DNA from: Hyalomma asiaticum | Taxonomy: Eukaryota > Arthropoda > Arachnida > Ixodida > Ixodidae | Reading direction: 5' to 3' | Assembly (NCBI GenBank): GCA_013339685.2 | Contig: CM023483.1 | Span: 19,890,640-19,954,639, forward strand | DNA length: 64,000 nucleotides | Shown: positions 1 to 12,332 of the stretch, in pieces | Layout of the letters: every line of letters starts with the position of its first letter | Numbering within the stretch: position 1 is the stretch's first letter | Position numbers and translations under genes: made by a program | Notes under the pieces: model-generated | Seen by the model: only the letters and a program-made list of their open reading frames with translations | Told to the model about the DNA's origin: nothing | Databases searched by the model: none

Positions 1-2200
1 TTAGGAAAGAGGAATAGAAATATGAAAGAGAGAAGAGCGAAAGAAAAGGGTGGCGGGGGATGGCAAATAGCAATGGACTTTCTCAGTACGCACGCCGCGA
101 CCTCAGCCACAAAAGACTGTAGAACGTGACTAAGGTTTCAATTTTCACAAGTCTGGTGCTTCATGCGAGAAGTACTGATGCTCTGAAATGACGGATTCAC
201 TCGCCATACTGAGTCCACCATGCTCTTTGGACACTTGCTCGTGCTCCTCAACAAAATAACGTATTAGCCCCGAGAACGAACACGGGCGTCGCTACGATCG
301 CGTCGATGTGACGCCACGGCGAGGAATGGCCCGGCTTCCCGGCCCCGCTGCCGGCGATCGCCTCCTGCGCGGTCGGCCGTGTTCCCGTTAAGTGCGGAGC
401 GGAGCCCCCCGATTCGGGGTGAAAATTATTGTTTCGTACCTTTTTCAAAGACCAGGCCGTTGAACTATACTTGAAGCACTATATCTGTACCGCAACTGGT
501 ATTTTTTCGTTACAATATTTACAGTCGCCTCCTTTGCAATACGAATGTTATTATACAACTCATTTCGGCCATGAAGATCTCGCCAGGTGCAAGTTTTCAA
601 TAGTATACAATACCTGCTAAACTGAGGAAGGTTCCGAAAATAAAGTTTGGAAATAACAAACTTTCGCCTAACAAAAATGCAGCAGGTTCAATACAGGACT
701 GCACGACATTTACTCACATGTTGAAATACTTAGCTTTCAATGCGCATTCCACAAAATCGGAAATACGTAACTTTATCTGCTAAATCGCTAAATCTCCACC
801 GCGGAATTCGTTTAGACTGCGCAGCTGATGTGTGTCGCGAAGCATTGTAAATAAAATGATTAAATTTTTGGCATTGCTAAATTGCAGATTTTTTTCCGAT
901 TTGCACCAGCCTTGTAACTAATCTGAGAGATTCAACACAAGCGTGTTACGTGCCGCAGGGGACTTTAGCTGAATCTCTGTTTCATAAACAGTCACTCAGG
1001 GTATATAAAAATTACGCAAATTATTATTGCCAATCGCATAGCGTTTTCGGAAGTACTAAATATATTGGTACTTCGAGGTTGTATAACTTTCTTCGTGACA
1101 GTCACCAGAGATTATGCACCCTGCTTTGCACGAACAGCTGGCCTGATCTATATACCGCGGCGTCGCAAACAGTAATATCTCACTGTTTGCAAAGGAAATG
1201 TCAGAAAGTGGAAGTGAGTGTTCTGAACTGTTTCGACGGCTCACTCAAGGTCGTGGCCTGCGTAATGAACGTTCTCCGTCGCAATGAGGCACGCACTCGT
1301 CTCACGCCTCTTCCACATGCCGGTTTACGCTGCTCAGAGGTAATGCAACTGCAGGCAAGATAATTTGCGAGTAGCTTATGTAGAGAGGCACATCGCGACA
1401 GTACAGCTGCTGATGCTGCACGAAGGTGTAAGCTGACAGCGCGAAATCGTCAGCAATTAGTTAATAACAATTGTCTCTCGTAGTGAACAGAACCGCCAAA
1501 ATTACTGCAAGGAAAAGGCAAAGGAACATGAAACTGATAGGGATACCGAACGAGTAGACAGGATATATTAACGCAACTGCTCTACAGTATTGAAGAGTGA
1601 GAATTGTAGAGATATCTTGCAATGCTTGACACTGCAGTGCTGCTTCTTTTGCGGCTGGGCTTTTATAGCAGGCCTGGCATGCAGAAATGTTGCCTCCAGG
1701 TGCGCGGAGTCGTCCATTGCGAAGAAAACTAGCAGCAGCGAAATCATTCTATCAAGGGTTCAGTTGACAACAACACAGCATAAAAATGCAGTTATGGTGT
1801 TTTACGTACAGGAACCATAATGTGATTATGAGTCACTGGATTAATCTCTAGGAACCTTCAGGCAGCAAGAAATAGTCGTCTGATACTTCGTCTTTTCTTA
1901 CCCTATTACATACTGCGGAAAGGCTGCGTACAAGAAAACATTAAGTAGCAAAGATAGGGTACAGCAGTGGACGGGGAAACAGTCAGGTGGCGTTTGATTT
2001 TCGATGCGGCTTTATTCTATTGATTCGTGGTTTCCTTTGGTGGCATGAACAAAAGAAAGCAGTTCTGGAGGGCGCGTCACTCCGTCGATGCACTCGATCG
2101 AGCAGAAATGACGTCTTCTACGGCAAGAATAACGCACTGACTTTTCACGAGTGAAGCACTTCCTTCCTCCCCCGTTTTCCTTTTTTTTCCTCTCTGTTTT
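1..2200. other. Intergenic/intronic, no gene recognised
   Basis: I see no supported gene here. The stretch holds a GC- and CpG-rich patch at about 265-425 in otherwise AT-rich DNA, and a plus-strand open stretch (950-1363) with no recognised domain. Part of that stretch, about 1205-1341, ends in GAG|GTAATG, which could be a splice donor. Neither is enough for a gene call. Confidence 0.5.
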
Positions 2201-3190
2201 TAAATGCGAAGCATTTCTTGGCAAACTTAAACAATCTTAACCGTATCTATCCTCTCTATCTAGCCGCGTACATCTGGGTGCTCTCCTGGTCGCCTCGTTC
2301 GCTTGGGATAGACCTGAATTGAGACGCTTTTGTATCAATGTATAGCAAATATAAATGATTGAAGGTCAAACCACTAACATGATATTCTTATCATTTACGT
2401 CACGATTAATGATGATACAATCACTGGTGGCTCATAACAGGAGCGCTAGGCCCGGGTGTGCGCCACAGATGATTGCATTTGAACATAAAGCCTAAGTAAA
2501 TAATGCGTCAGGCAAAGTAGACATTATAAATAGGTATTGAGAACAAGATTTGTGTGGACGAAACAAAAACAGAGACGCAACGAATGCTGTAGCTTGCGAT
2601 TCGAATCTACAGGTAACACGTCGACGGAAACATGCAAATGCGCCGCAACGACCGAGGGCTACCTACTGTAGTCCAAGGGGGGTAACAATCGAGCCCGGAG
2701 GTGCCGAGCAAGCGCGCTACGATTCGTCCACGACGGCCCTTATGAAGCAGTACATATTCTAACTATACCTATTGCATCAGCAATTGCGGTGATATTGCTT
2801 GTCTAGCGTCAACTTCGATTCTAGCATGTGCTACCCGATGTTACAGCCACACACGTGCTTGCTACTATCACTCGGCACGCTTTTACCCAGCTTTCTTCGA
2901 ACATCGTAGTAGTGCGACGAGAGATGAAGTGTATAATGATATGCATGCTAGCGCATCGTGACGTGCACTCTATTCGCCAAGACAGACGTCTATGCATTAA
3001 AGTGAGTGCGACGTTACGTGTAGCCGTGGGCTGTCCTTTGACGACGTGCCTTGTAAGTCCACACATACTCAATTTCCAAGTTTTATTCGATCTTACTCGT
3101 AACGCTTAGCGAAATTCCAAACAATTGGCAGTGGGTAGTTATCTCGCTGGCTACTCTACATGACATCGATTCCCACAATGCGTGGTATCT
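2201..3190 (+). repeat. Hairpin-ended dispersed repeat, copy 1
   Basis: The left end carries the palindrome AAATGCGAAGCATTT (2202-2216), a 6-bp stem around a GAA loop. It is followed by a short degenerate CTAT tract and then text ending GTGCTCTCCTGGTCG (about 2279-2293). The same order of motifs opens the element at 61639. The right end, about 3169-3190, is GATTCCCAC-AATGC-GTGG, matching the hairpins at 56318 and 63643. The interior does not resemble the tandem array of the large copy, so this may be a degraded or non-array relative. The left-end match is strong; joining it to the right end is inference. Confidence 0.5.
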
Positions 3191-4795
3191 CTTGGATTTT
3201 TTCGTAGTGTTCTCCGAGGAAGCTTACTCGTGCATTATACATTACCACGCTTTTGGACTACTTTTCGAGCTTCTTTCAACCATTTTAGCAAAAGAAAGCA
3301 AAACCTTGATCCTTAGTAAAGAACAAAGACAGCTAGCAGCAGGATAATGACGCTGAAGAAAGCTCTTTATGGTTACTTACAGCGCAAAACTCACGGGGAA
3401 TGATATATTATGGTAGTCTTCCAAGTGCCTTGTAATATTTCCATAAACGCAATCTTTAACTTCGGTGGAGAATCTCGTTCCATGTCCTGTTACTTTATCT
3501 ATGCTTACGGCACATTCCAACTTATTCAATCTTCACCTCTTCGAGATTATCAGTTGATGAAACGAATAAGAATCAGAGCTGAAGGTATCTATGTATACGA
3601 GCCTGTCTAATGCGCTAACGAATATAGTTTTGCCTGCTTTGGAGCGCCTCTGTGGCAACAGGAGCGCGGCTAAAAGAAAGAAAAGTCATCCGTACTATTT
3701 TATGTAAGCTTGGTTCACAAGTGGGTTTGGAGCGATATCCTGCTGCAAACCTGGTAATGTACGAAAAAAAAATACATGAGTTCTCGCCTATGTCGCTGGA
3801 AGCGTCGACCAAAGTTCTAGCACGTGTACTTTCTCCTTGAGGCTCTTTAAGTTTTGCAAGCGTCTGATGTCTCAAAACATTATGTTGCCAAAGTACGGCT
3901 TAATGCATATATTACACCAGCCGAATTTTCTATGTTCTGCGTCCTGAGCAAATTTCGGACAAAAATCTATTCTGGACATCAGGAAAAAGCATAAAGAAGA
4001 ATATTTTTCCAAGTTCTTAAGGTTATATTGCCGTAATTATCCCGTACTTCTTAAGTAATTCGGTTACGTGCTTTCAGAGATAAAAGACTTTGCCATCGCG
4101 TTACCCGAATCTGATGAAATTCGTAAGAATCCGAGGAACCCACGAAGACTAATTAGTTCGCGCGGCAAGCAGTTAAACGCCATCGAGACGTAATGTTGTT
4201 AACTGTATTGTTGCCTCGCGTAAATATGGTTAATAACAGCGACATAAGAGTAAGAGAACTTGAAGTAAGGGAGCCCTGTACGAGCGCAAGCACGCCAAGC
4301 AAAAGACTCTCTAAGAGCAGAAAAGCACCAAATAAAGCAATATTCTGCGCATTCCGGGAGAATGCCCATCGGTACATGGCGAGACGATTTGTCTTCGTAA
4401 TGGGACACATCTGGAAAGGACGTAGCTTGTCGGTGCCCAAACTTTCGCCTCTCCTACTTTTGTCTTTTTTTCTTCCTTCTCGTTTGTCTGTTTCTTTGTC
4501 TTCATCATCTTTTCGGTCTTTGTACATATATCGCTCCTTTCGTTCTATTGCGCTAAATGCCTACTAATATCAGCGATTACGTGAGCCCACATCGGGCCGC
4601 GATACCACGTGGACCGTACGTCGAAGAGTCAGGATAATATTTTGCGCACAGTGCAAGCTTGCAGCTATCGTGCATTTTGTTACGCCTCGTGTACCACTTC
4701 CTCTTACAAAACTTTATTCCTTCACTTACTAAACATTGCACAACGTCAATGATATACAGTGATTATTGTGAGCTGCAAGCTGTAATTATTTTGCA

Positions 4796-4797
<2 letters not shown>
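3191..4797. other. Intergenic, nothing recognised
   Basis: No gene, known repeat or RNA gene is visible. Short overlapping open frames at 3615-3875 and 4153-4567 occur on both strands at once and look like chance. Confidence 0.5.

Positions 4798-4870
<73 letters not shown>
4798..4870. repeat. (TA)n microsatellite, 73 bp
   Basis: Uninterrupted TA dinucleotides. The tract abuts the 3' side of the minus-strand SINE at 4880-5215, so it may have grown from that element's tail or from its insertion site. Confidence 0.97.
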
Positions 4871-4871
<1 letters not shown>

Positions 4872-4879
4872 TCATAGCG

Positions 4880-5215
4880 AATGGTGATCAAGGGCTCGTT
4901 TCTTTGTTAGACAGCACCTACTGCATCCAACAGACAATCAAACAATAAGGTCAAAGAAGGCATAGGGGAACAGGGGTAACACTTCTAGTTCATTAGCTTT
5001 AGCGTATTAATTAATACATCAATGAGAAGGAATTACAGTGAAGGAAAGAACGCACCTTGCGTCGGTGGGGCCTGAACCCACGAGCTTCGAATATAGCATC
5101 CGATGCTCTACCTACTGATCTATGGCACCTGTCGTTCTCCCATCCACTTATTGGGTATTTCTGTACAGTATAATCCTGGGAGTGCTCGGCAGCGCCATTC
5201 GTAGCCATATCGGTG
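4880..5215 (-). mobile_element. tRNA-like SINE, second family
   Basis: Read on the minus strand, the sequence has a Pol III A-box-like run (TAGATCAGTAGGTAGAGC, about 5105-5122) and a B-box-like run (GTGGGTTCAGGCCCC, about 5067-5081), spaced as in a tRNA. It is embedded in a longer unit with about 90 bp upstream, beginning near CACTCCCAGG and AATAAGTGGATGGGAG, and about 190 bp of non-tRNA body downstream. I remember this organisation (AGTGGATGGGAGAA, tRNA-like core, then CCCCTATG...TTGTTTG...CTGTTGG) from tick sequences. It is not a functional tRNA gene: the acceptor stem is not recognisable. Boundaries are approximate and no target-site duplication was found. The alternative, a tRNA pseudogene, is less likely given the long conserved-looking flanks. 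Confidence 0.65.
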
Positions 5216-8200
5216 GGTGTGGAGCATCCTTTGTACCAGAAGGCGTCCCGTAGTAAGTTATCTTAACACTAAACGTGCCAGCGCGTGTAGTGTGTCTTCC
5301 CCTGTCTTCTTGTCTGTTCAAGCAGGCTTCTATATTCTTGATAACCCGCACGTTCCATAACTGTGCGTAGCAACAGAATCAAGGCCTCCCAATAAATTAG
5401 GACAAGCCGGCCGCTGGAAGCCTCTGGGAATGTAGCGCTCCTGGGGATGACATGGAGGTGAGCAAAGGTGAAAGCAAGGTTTAGGAAAAACAGTTATGGC
5501 GTAAGGGAGTAAACGCGCCACACCGGCGTCGTTTGTTTTGAGATGATTATTTTCTTATCGGCCTAAGGCGAAACTTGTGTGGCTCGTAACGAATGGCGCC
5601 TCATAAGGCAGCGCCAAGACATGGCGCCCATTACTAAAAAGTAGATAAAATATTACAGCGTTGACGAGCACATTTACTGGGTCCCCTTGAAAAGAAATTC
5701 GCTAAACACGAACCAACGTTACCAACGGCGCGAATAATTTTCACCTGAAACACAGCCCCCCAGAAAAATGCGGAGCTGCGTGTAAACAAAACGGGGTTAT
5801 GTGAAATAGACAGATGCGTATGCTGTTTGCGTTGCAAGGCTAGAGAGGCAGAGAAAGAAAGCAAGCTAAGGAAAACACGGAACGCTGGGATTTAGGGAAG
5901 GGGAACTAGAAAGAGGAAAAGAGGGGGTATAAGGCGCGCACTGCAAGCACGCGGGAGCACCCTAGACTGCGTGCAAAAAAAAAAAAAAAGAAAGAAGAGA
6001 GCATGGCGGACTGTCGAAAGTTCCGTGTTGATGCTGAATGTGCGTAGGAGGAGGGAGGAAGGAAGGAAGGAAGGAAACAAAAATACGGGAAGGCTTACAA
6101 AAAAAGGCGTTTGCTATGGCTACGATACTAAGCGGTGACGAGAATATGATTAAAGCAGCGAAAAAAAATTATTCGGGTAAAAACATGCAGCCCCCCGAGA
6201 AAGAAGCAAATGCATTCCGCATGGCCATGCGTGGCATTATGTTTTCGATTGGAGCACTGTAGGCCCTACCGAAACCCCATGTGTGAGGAGGATTCCTTCG
6301 ACTTGTCACAATATGTTTGAATCGAATGCTTAATATGTGGCATTTTATAAAACAAAGGTATGGGTTTACATATTTTATTATCGCGACAGAAGGAAAATAT
6401 ATACGCTGAAAATGTACGACGCTACAAATGAAATCAGAAATATATGCAAGGACTGAAAAAGAAGCTACGCACGGAGAAGTGTGGCCATCCTTGTGTGTCT
6501 TACTCTGTGTTTAGCGCCTCTTCCACTGCTTGCATATATTTCAATTAATCGTAAACTAAACGGCCTAGGAGTTCACGTTAGTAGAATGAAGTCGGTTAGT
6601 TTGTTTTTCGCTCTGAACACTTCTGATCTTAACCAAACCTTTACTCCGTCATTTAAAGAGGTGAATTCATTTTCCAGAAAACTGAGACTTTCCAGAACTG
6701 ACTCAGAGCCGTCGGACTAAGTGAGATTGGAGATGAAGGTGGAAATAGTGTGTAGCTGGACGCAAAAGGAACACTGTGTGAGCCAATTCTGTACTGCCTA
6801 AATCCTCAAGGAGACGATGTCGACAAACGCATCCCCGCTTTACGATCGGCTAGTGTCGTGTTCAGGTCACACAGCATAGAGAGACCATACCAATCTGGCG
6901 TTCGTTCGAAAGTCATTGAACCAGGACAACCTTTATTTCACGCTAAGTATTCCTTCACACAACATCCTACTCGGTCATTAAGATGCCGTATACTTTGAAA
7001 GACCATACTGGCAATTTTTTGAACAAGTGCTTAGATGGACGGCTTACTGTAAACACACGACATCCTTGGCGTTGTTAGGCGGCTACAAAAGGAGCTGGAG
7101 TACTGGTTGGATGCTATCAATGAATGAATGACCTTGATGAGAGGTGGTTTGAATATTGTGTCTAATTACGTGCCAAGCTCCTTTATACGCTTGGTCTGTC
7201 GGCGTTTCCTGTCGTCGTCGCTGTCACGGTAAAGTAAGCGCTTAATCTGTGGTCAAATGAAATGAACAACACATCAACGCACATAGAGGGGCAGTTATCT
7301 TCCCTGGGTAACCAGAAACGACAGTTCCGTAACTTTCGCGCATATCTCTTTAGGAAGGATTTAGTGGACAACATGCTCGTGCTGGTAATAGTTTTAGCAT
7401 TCACCGTTACAGCTGGCATTGTACAACCCCCCCCCCCATCCCCCCGCCTCTTAATTTCTTTCCCGCTTCTACAAAAGGCTGGCACACGCGCTCTGCGTTT
7501 CCTAGTTCTGTCCTCCACGTGTCTACTTTGCAGTACACCGCCAAGAAGTATACGCACGATGATATATACAAGCCACTTTAAGTAAAAACGTAAAGTTTTC
7601 ATGGTGGAAACTTCACCCAGTCTTTTACTTGATCCACTGCCAATTAACAACAATACGTGGCATAACCAACGTCACTACGAGAACGTCATCTTCTAGAAGA
7701 ACTCTTCTCACAAATGGACCCAGCCTCGAGAATTCACAGACTACGGATGGTAAGGGTGCGGAATCTTCAAATCCTGGAATCCCCTGCGTGACGTGTTCAT
7801 CCGTTCCGCTCTTTTGCCCTTCACTTTACTGCTAACGGTGACGGTGACGTGCGATTTCTCATTCACTCTCTGCAGATTAGCTATATAATAACGCGAAGCA
7901 AGTAAAGATATGGCGGCTCTCGTTTGGGGCTACTGCAGCGATTTTCACGTTAAGTCGTCACTCGACGAAAATTGAAAATCAGAAATGGCCCACCACAGCA
8001 ACGAAAGTTTCTCGATCGCTGTCCCTCTTTTTTTAATCGCTACTCATTTCAGGCAGATTCCTGCGGCTGTGCACTGTGACAAATAACTGAGAAGTTCCGA
8101 CACTCGAGGGACACTTATGTTCGATTTACTACCAATACTAACGTGAGTATACTTGTATTTTCACAATAGAAGAAAAGAAACTTTAGACAAGAAAACAAGG

Positions 8201-8517
8201 CGAGTTCATTTTTCATCGCGCATTTCTGTTCCTGCGCGTCTTCCCATTTCTCATCATTCACAGCTTTTCATTATTCCTTATTTAAGGACGAATTACTAAT
8301 TTCTTGCGCCTGCTCTTATCGCTTCCGCATTTCCTACTGCGGATGGTTTTTTAAAAAGTTGAACTGAAACAAGTACTTCTATCTCATAAAATATTACAAA
8401 TGGCGTGGCTAATTCATCAGCTATACATGTATTCTTTTTGTTTCGTTCTTAAGGCAGTAAAATTCCAGTGCTCATAACTAGACTATGTCATCAGAACCAC
8501 CATCTCCGCCTCCATAA
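5216..8517. other. Intergenic, simple sequence only
   Basis: No gene is supported. There is a poly(A) run near 5975, a short (GGAA)n tract at about 6053-6076 and a poly(C) run near 7429. A pair of opposite-strand open frames near 7183-7653 has no recognisable domain. Confidence 0.5.
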
Positions 8518-8630
8518 CCTACATCATCATCCTCTTGTTCTGCGTCCACTGCAGGAGTGAAGCTTCTACCGATCACCTCCAATTTACCAAATCTTGTACA
8601 AGCTCATTCCATTTTAGTTGCGCGAGCGTC
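8518..8630 (-). mobile_element. RTE-like LINE 3'-end scrap
   Basis: The run from the CATCATCAT tract through GTCCACTGCAGGAGTGAAGC, then GATCACCTCCAATTTACC and TTGTACAAGCTCATTCCATTTTAG, resembles the arthropod repeat usually read as ATCATCATC...CCACTGCAGGACGAAGGCCTCTCC. That repeat is the 3' end of an RTE-type LINE, with its GATGAT tail on the minus strand here. The copy is old and only about 110 bp; no coding sequence remains. The match is from memory of the family and needs an alignment. Confidence 0.45.
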
Positions 8631-9193
8631 TTGTTGTCACTGCGCCTGTGCCCTTCCGCCGGACACGGCTGTGTTTTCAATTTCTTGGTATGCGTTGAGT
8701 TGCTCTGACTGAGCGCATATTCTCTTTCTTACACATTACGTCGCCCACCGAGGTCCATTTTTTTTGCTTGTGTTCAACTCGAATACTTCGTACCTGTGAC
8801 GAAAAGAACATAAAATATACTGGAAAAGTTGCGATAAAGCATAATTTACCCATTTCCCTTGCATTATTTTAGCTATTACGCTTGATATATATAAGAAGCG
8901 GAAAATGAGCACTATAGAGTTTAGGACTTCTACGTTCCTCTTTTCTCCCAGAAACAGGAACTTAGCGTGCTTGTTCTAATGAGAGCGGGACAGAGGGGGA
9001 AAAAGAGAGGCTACGCATATAATCTAAAATCATTTGACTCGCTGCGCTATATACATGAGGAGGAGGAAATAAGTTGTGAAAGGCTACTTTTCTAACACTC
9101 CAAGCGCCGTCGATGCGTGGCAGCACATCAACGGGACAATTTCGCCTGCAGTTTTCATTTTACCGCCGTCTCAATAAAAGCAGGGAAGGGCCT
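8631..9193. other. Intergenic, nothing recognised
   Basis: No coding or repeat signal is supported. An AATAAA sequence sits on the plus strand near 9173, with no associated gene seen. Confidence 0.5.
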
Positions 9194-9271
9194 CTACAAA
9201 CTTCTTAGCAGATTGTTGGTGCAGAAGATGTCCCAGTTGCACATGCACGGGCAGCTGTATCCATGCACCTC
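9194..9271 (-). CDS. Candidate terminal exon, Cys-rich peptide (partial)
   Basis: On the minus strand, an AG dinucleotide (plus 9272-9273) is followed by 25 codons and a TAG stop. They read EVHGYSCPCMCNWDIFCTNN and then LLRSL. Four cysteines fall in eleven residues, and nearly all of the first 20 codons end in C or G, unlike the AT-rich surroundings. That looks like the last exon of a small secreted Cys-rich protein of the kind ticks make in salivary glands, but I do not recognise the family. The upstream pyrimidine tract is weak, no upstream exon was found and no minus-strand polyadenylation signal is visible just beyond the stop. It could be an exon relic or chance. Confidence 0.25.
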   Translation of the reverse strand, partial: EVHGYSCPCMCNWDIFCTNNLLRSL

Positions 9272-11126
9272 CTTGTAAACCCGCAAAGCTGGCAATAAGG
9301 GTTATGAAGTATATCTCCCAGCCTGACGCGAAATGTACATTTTGATGGTAGGATACAGTTCAAGTACATTATTTTAGGATTCTAGTTCAGTCAGCCTGCC
9401 CTAATATTTGTCAGAGCAACACACAGTTCGCATGCTCAAAGGACATTGCGCGTCCATAACTGAAGAATTCCGCGAATGAGAGCTTTTTGTAGATTGTGGC
9501 CGCACGTGCGGAACACAGTACTTCCTTGTCCAGATGAGAACATATTCTCTGCTTCCTTACGATGCTATTCAAAGTGAGATGGCTTGGACAAGCTCGCATC
9601 AGAAGTATATCGAAATCACTCAAGCCTGCAGTATTCTCCAAGGACTTTACAGGCTTTAACACTTGCAATAGGGCTGAGTACGGCGCGATACCTTAAGATA
9701 CCGCGTTCATATTGTTCTGAAGAGGTTATGTCCATGCTTATTCCACAAAGCTTACTATAAATTACATTCTCGCCAGAGCTATGCGTTTATTTAGCACTGG
9801 ATACAACTTGGTCGCTTCATAAACCAACATCTCATGCATAAACGGAAATGGGTTTGTGCTCACGGGAACAACACATTGCAGTGACACTTCAAGAAGTAAT
9901 AGCGACGACCTGATCCCCCTCATTATAAGAGGAAAGGCACTCGCAACCTTGTGTTCTCTATAGAAGGGGGTATAAGAACGATGATTGGAACAGTTTCTCA
10001 GTAACGATCCCATTTCTGCTGCGTTATTGCACCTCGCTTGGAATCGCGAAGCCAAATCGGAGATCGGGAACACTTTCTGTCGCCAAAGCGGCACGGAGTC
10101 TCTACAGCGAAATATTTGGTTGTGTAAAAAAAAAAGGAAAAGAAACCTCTTCACTTCCCGGAAGGGTGTAGCGCACGTGGGGTGATTACCCTAAGCCTTT
10201 TGGTGGGTCGCCAGCTGGTGGTGTCTTGATCTGTTCATTGCCCGCGGCCCACGGACGAAAGTTGGGGCACTGCAGGGACACATTACATAGAATGGACCGA
10301 CGGAGGCAAACAGGTCCTTTAACTAACGATCTCTTCAAGAATGTTAGCTCGGGGGCGCTATCAGCGGGACAGTGTAGAAATGGCACTGGAGCAGAGCCTT
10401 TCACTCTCGCTTCATGATGCTAGTGGAGCTACACAGACTCGGCAAACATTGATGGTCATAATGGCGACCGGAACGAAGCATAGGTGTGTGCATTCTTGGA
10501 GGGTTTCTCAGCGCAAACTCCAATTTTGCCCTGGCTGCCAGCACACCAAAGTTTACTTACACACGCCCACACAAACACTCGAAAACTGCATGCAATAAAA
10601 GCAGTACTCTCGCGGTCTCGGAGAGGACGCACCCATTCCCACAGTGTCAGTTTTGATGGTTGAGTGCAACTAGGCCAATATAAAAAACTCACAATTTTAC
10701 TGCTGCACTCCTGAAATTTTCTCTTTTTGTTTCTGCGTAAATACTGGTCGTCCAAATAATCTGGAATTAGAAGATAATCCTCACTTCCTTTGACACTTAC
10801 ACATTTACGATCACACATCTTATTATATAACCGTTAAGCGCCGGGACTTACGATGACATATGACAGGATTTACGATGACAACATTTGCGCCAGGCCTGTT
10901 GTTTACACAGGTCAGCTAATAAGATCAATACTGTGACCAAAGTAAATGCGGGAGTCTTAGCGGCAGATCAAAATTGACAAATGAAGCCCTATCTTTGCCT
11001 TGGGTGCAATGCACGTCCTCAGAAGATTTTACTGCTTTAAAAAACATATGCTCAATTCAAATCAGGTGTGTAAGATGTACTTACATATCAAAAGTACAGA
11101 AAGTTGAGCGAGTTGGTAAGGGTCCA
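9272..11126. other. Intergenic, nothing recognised
   Basis: Several short open frames lie on both strands (9411-9668, 9762-10154, 10186-10818). They overlap each other antisense and show no domain. No repeat family was recognised. Confidence 0.45.
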
Positions 11127-11252
11127 TAGTCAGAAGAACAGGCGTTCAAGACAAGGACACAAGGAAAAGAACTGAACAACACGAACGCCGGCGTTCGTGT
11201 TGTTCACTTCTTCCCCCTGTGTCCTTGTCTTGCACGCCTGTTCTTCTGACTA
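11127..11252. repeat. 126-bp fold-back palindrome
   Basis: Two 63-bp arms (11127-11189 and 11190-11252) are reverse complements with no spacer. The centre reads ACGAACGCCGGCGTTCGT. The arm tips read TAGTCAGAAGAACAGGCG on one side and its complement on the other. I count only a handful of mismatches, mainly around AAGGAAAAGAACTG against its partner. Single-stranded, it would form a long hairpin. It is probably a fold-back MITE or the arms of a larger element; no transposase or clear target-site duplication is visible. Confidence 0.9.
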
Positions 11253-12332
11253 GGTACTTCCATATTGTGCGCGGCACTTCACAAGATGTCGTTAGTCGAG
11301 CAATTTCTGCACTTTCCACAAAGTTCTTCCCTGGAAAAAGTTGGTAGACCTGAATTCATGCAGAATCACAAAATTTCGCAGAACAACATTTTTCAAGTGC
11401 GGATACATTTAAGACTAAATGGAAGCGCTAAAACACACAAACTCAAAAGCGCAAACGATGAAATACGCTTCCGTTTAGTTTTAACCATGATCGAGTAACA
11501 CATTAGGCCATGAACGAGCTTTACAAGTGCTAAATATTCCGGATGGTTGTACAAAAACATATTCAAGTGAACGAAATCGCTACAGAAAACCGAGTTGTGC
11601 CCCGTATTATATAAAATATGCAAAATATTTCAGATGCAACTTATTTGCCGTCCAAGCGAACGCAATGAAATGAAGAACACGAACATCGTGTGAGGCTACA
11701 CCACTGAGCTGTCTTCAGCCTGTCTGAATTTGGTGAGAACTAGGCGATACGGGCGCCGCTTGTGGAGAAAAAAGGACGATTTTATTCGCTCTAGTCTGCT
11801 GCACCCGCTCCGAGAAGAAAGTTCGATGTGACTGGATGCGCGGTGATACATCGTGGATTCGCCATTATCATATATTCATGAGCGACGCTGCAATCCTGGC
11901 GGCACATCGCCGACAGACATCGAGGAGGAAGGACCGCGTTCATATTGCATATATAGTACGCAAACTAGTAAGACTCGACTACACGTCTTGTTTATTTGGC
12001 GCAGGAAGTGCTGTTCTGCCGATGAACATTAGTACATGTATAATACCAGGTACTGCGCACTCGGCCATAAGACAACAACCGCGCTGTGCATGAAATATTA
12101 CGCTATATCAGGGCGATCGCTGCGTTACAATGGCTCATATATATCAGAGGAACCGAGCGCCTGCATATTCAACCTCGTACGAATCCATACGCATTCCCGC
12201 TCATGACTCCTTACACATTATTCCTAACATAGCGCGTCGTCTCTCGCGCAGATATCTTGGTTACTCCATTCATTCGTTCATTCATTCATTGTATTTGCCT
12301 TCTCTTTTTCTTTTATTGTCGTAAACGGATAA
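11253..12332. other. Intergenic, nothing recognised
   Basis: No gene is supported. A short (ATTC)n tract lies at about 12271-12291. The plus-strand open frame at 11836-12093 has no recognised feature. Confidence 0.5.
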
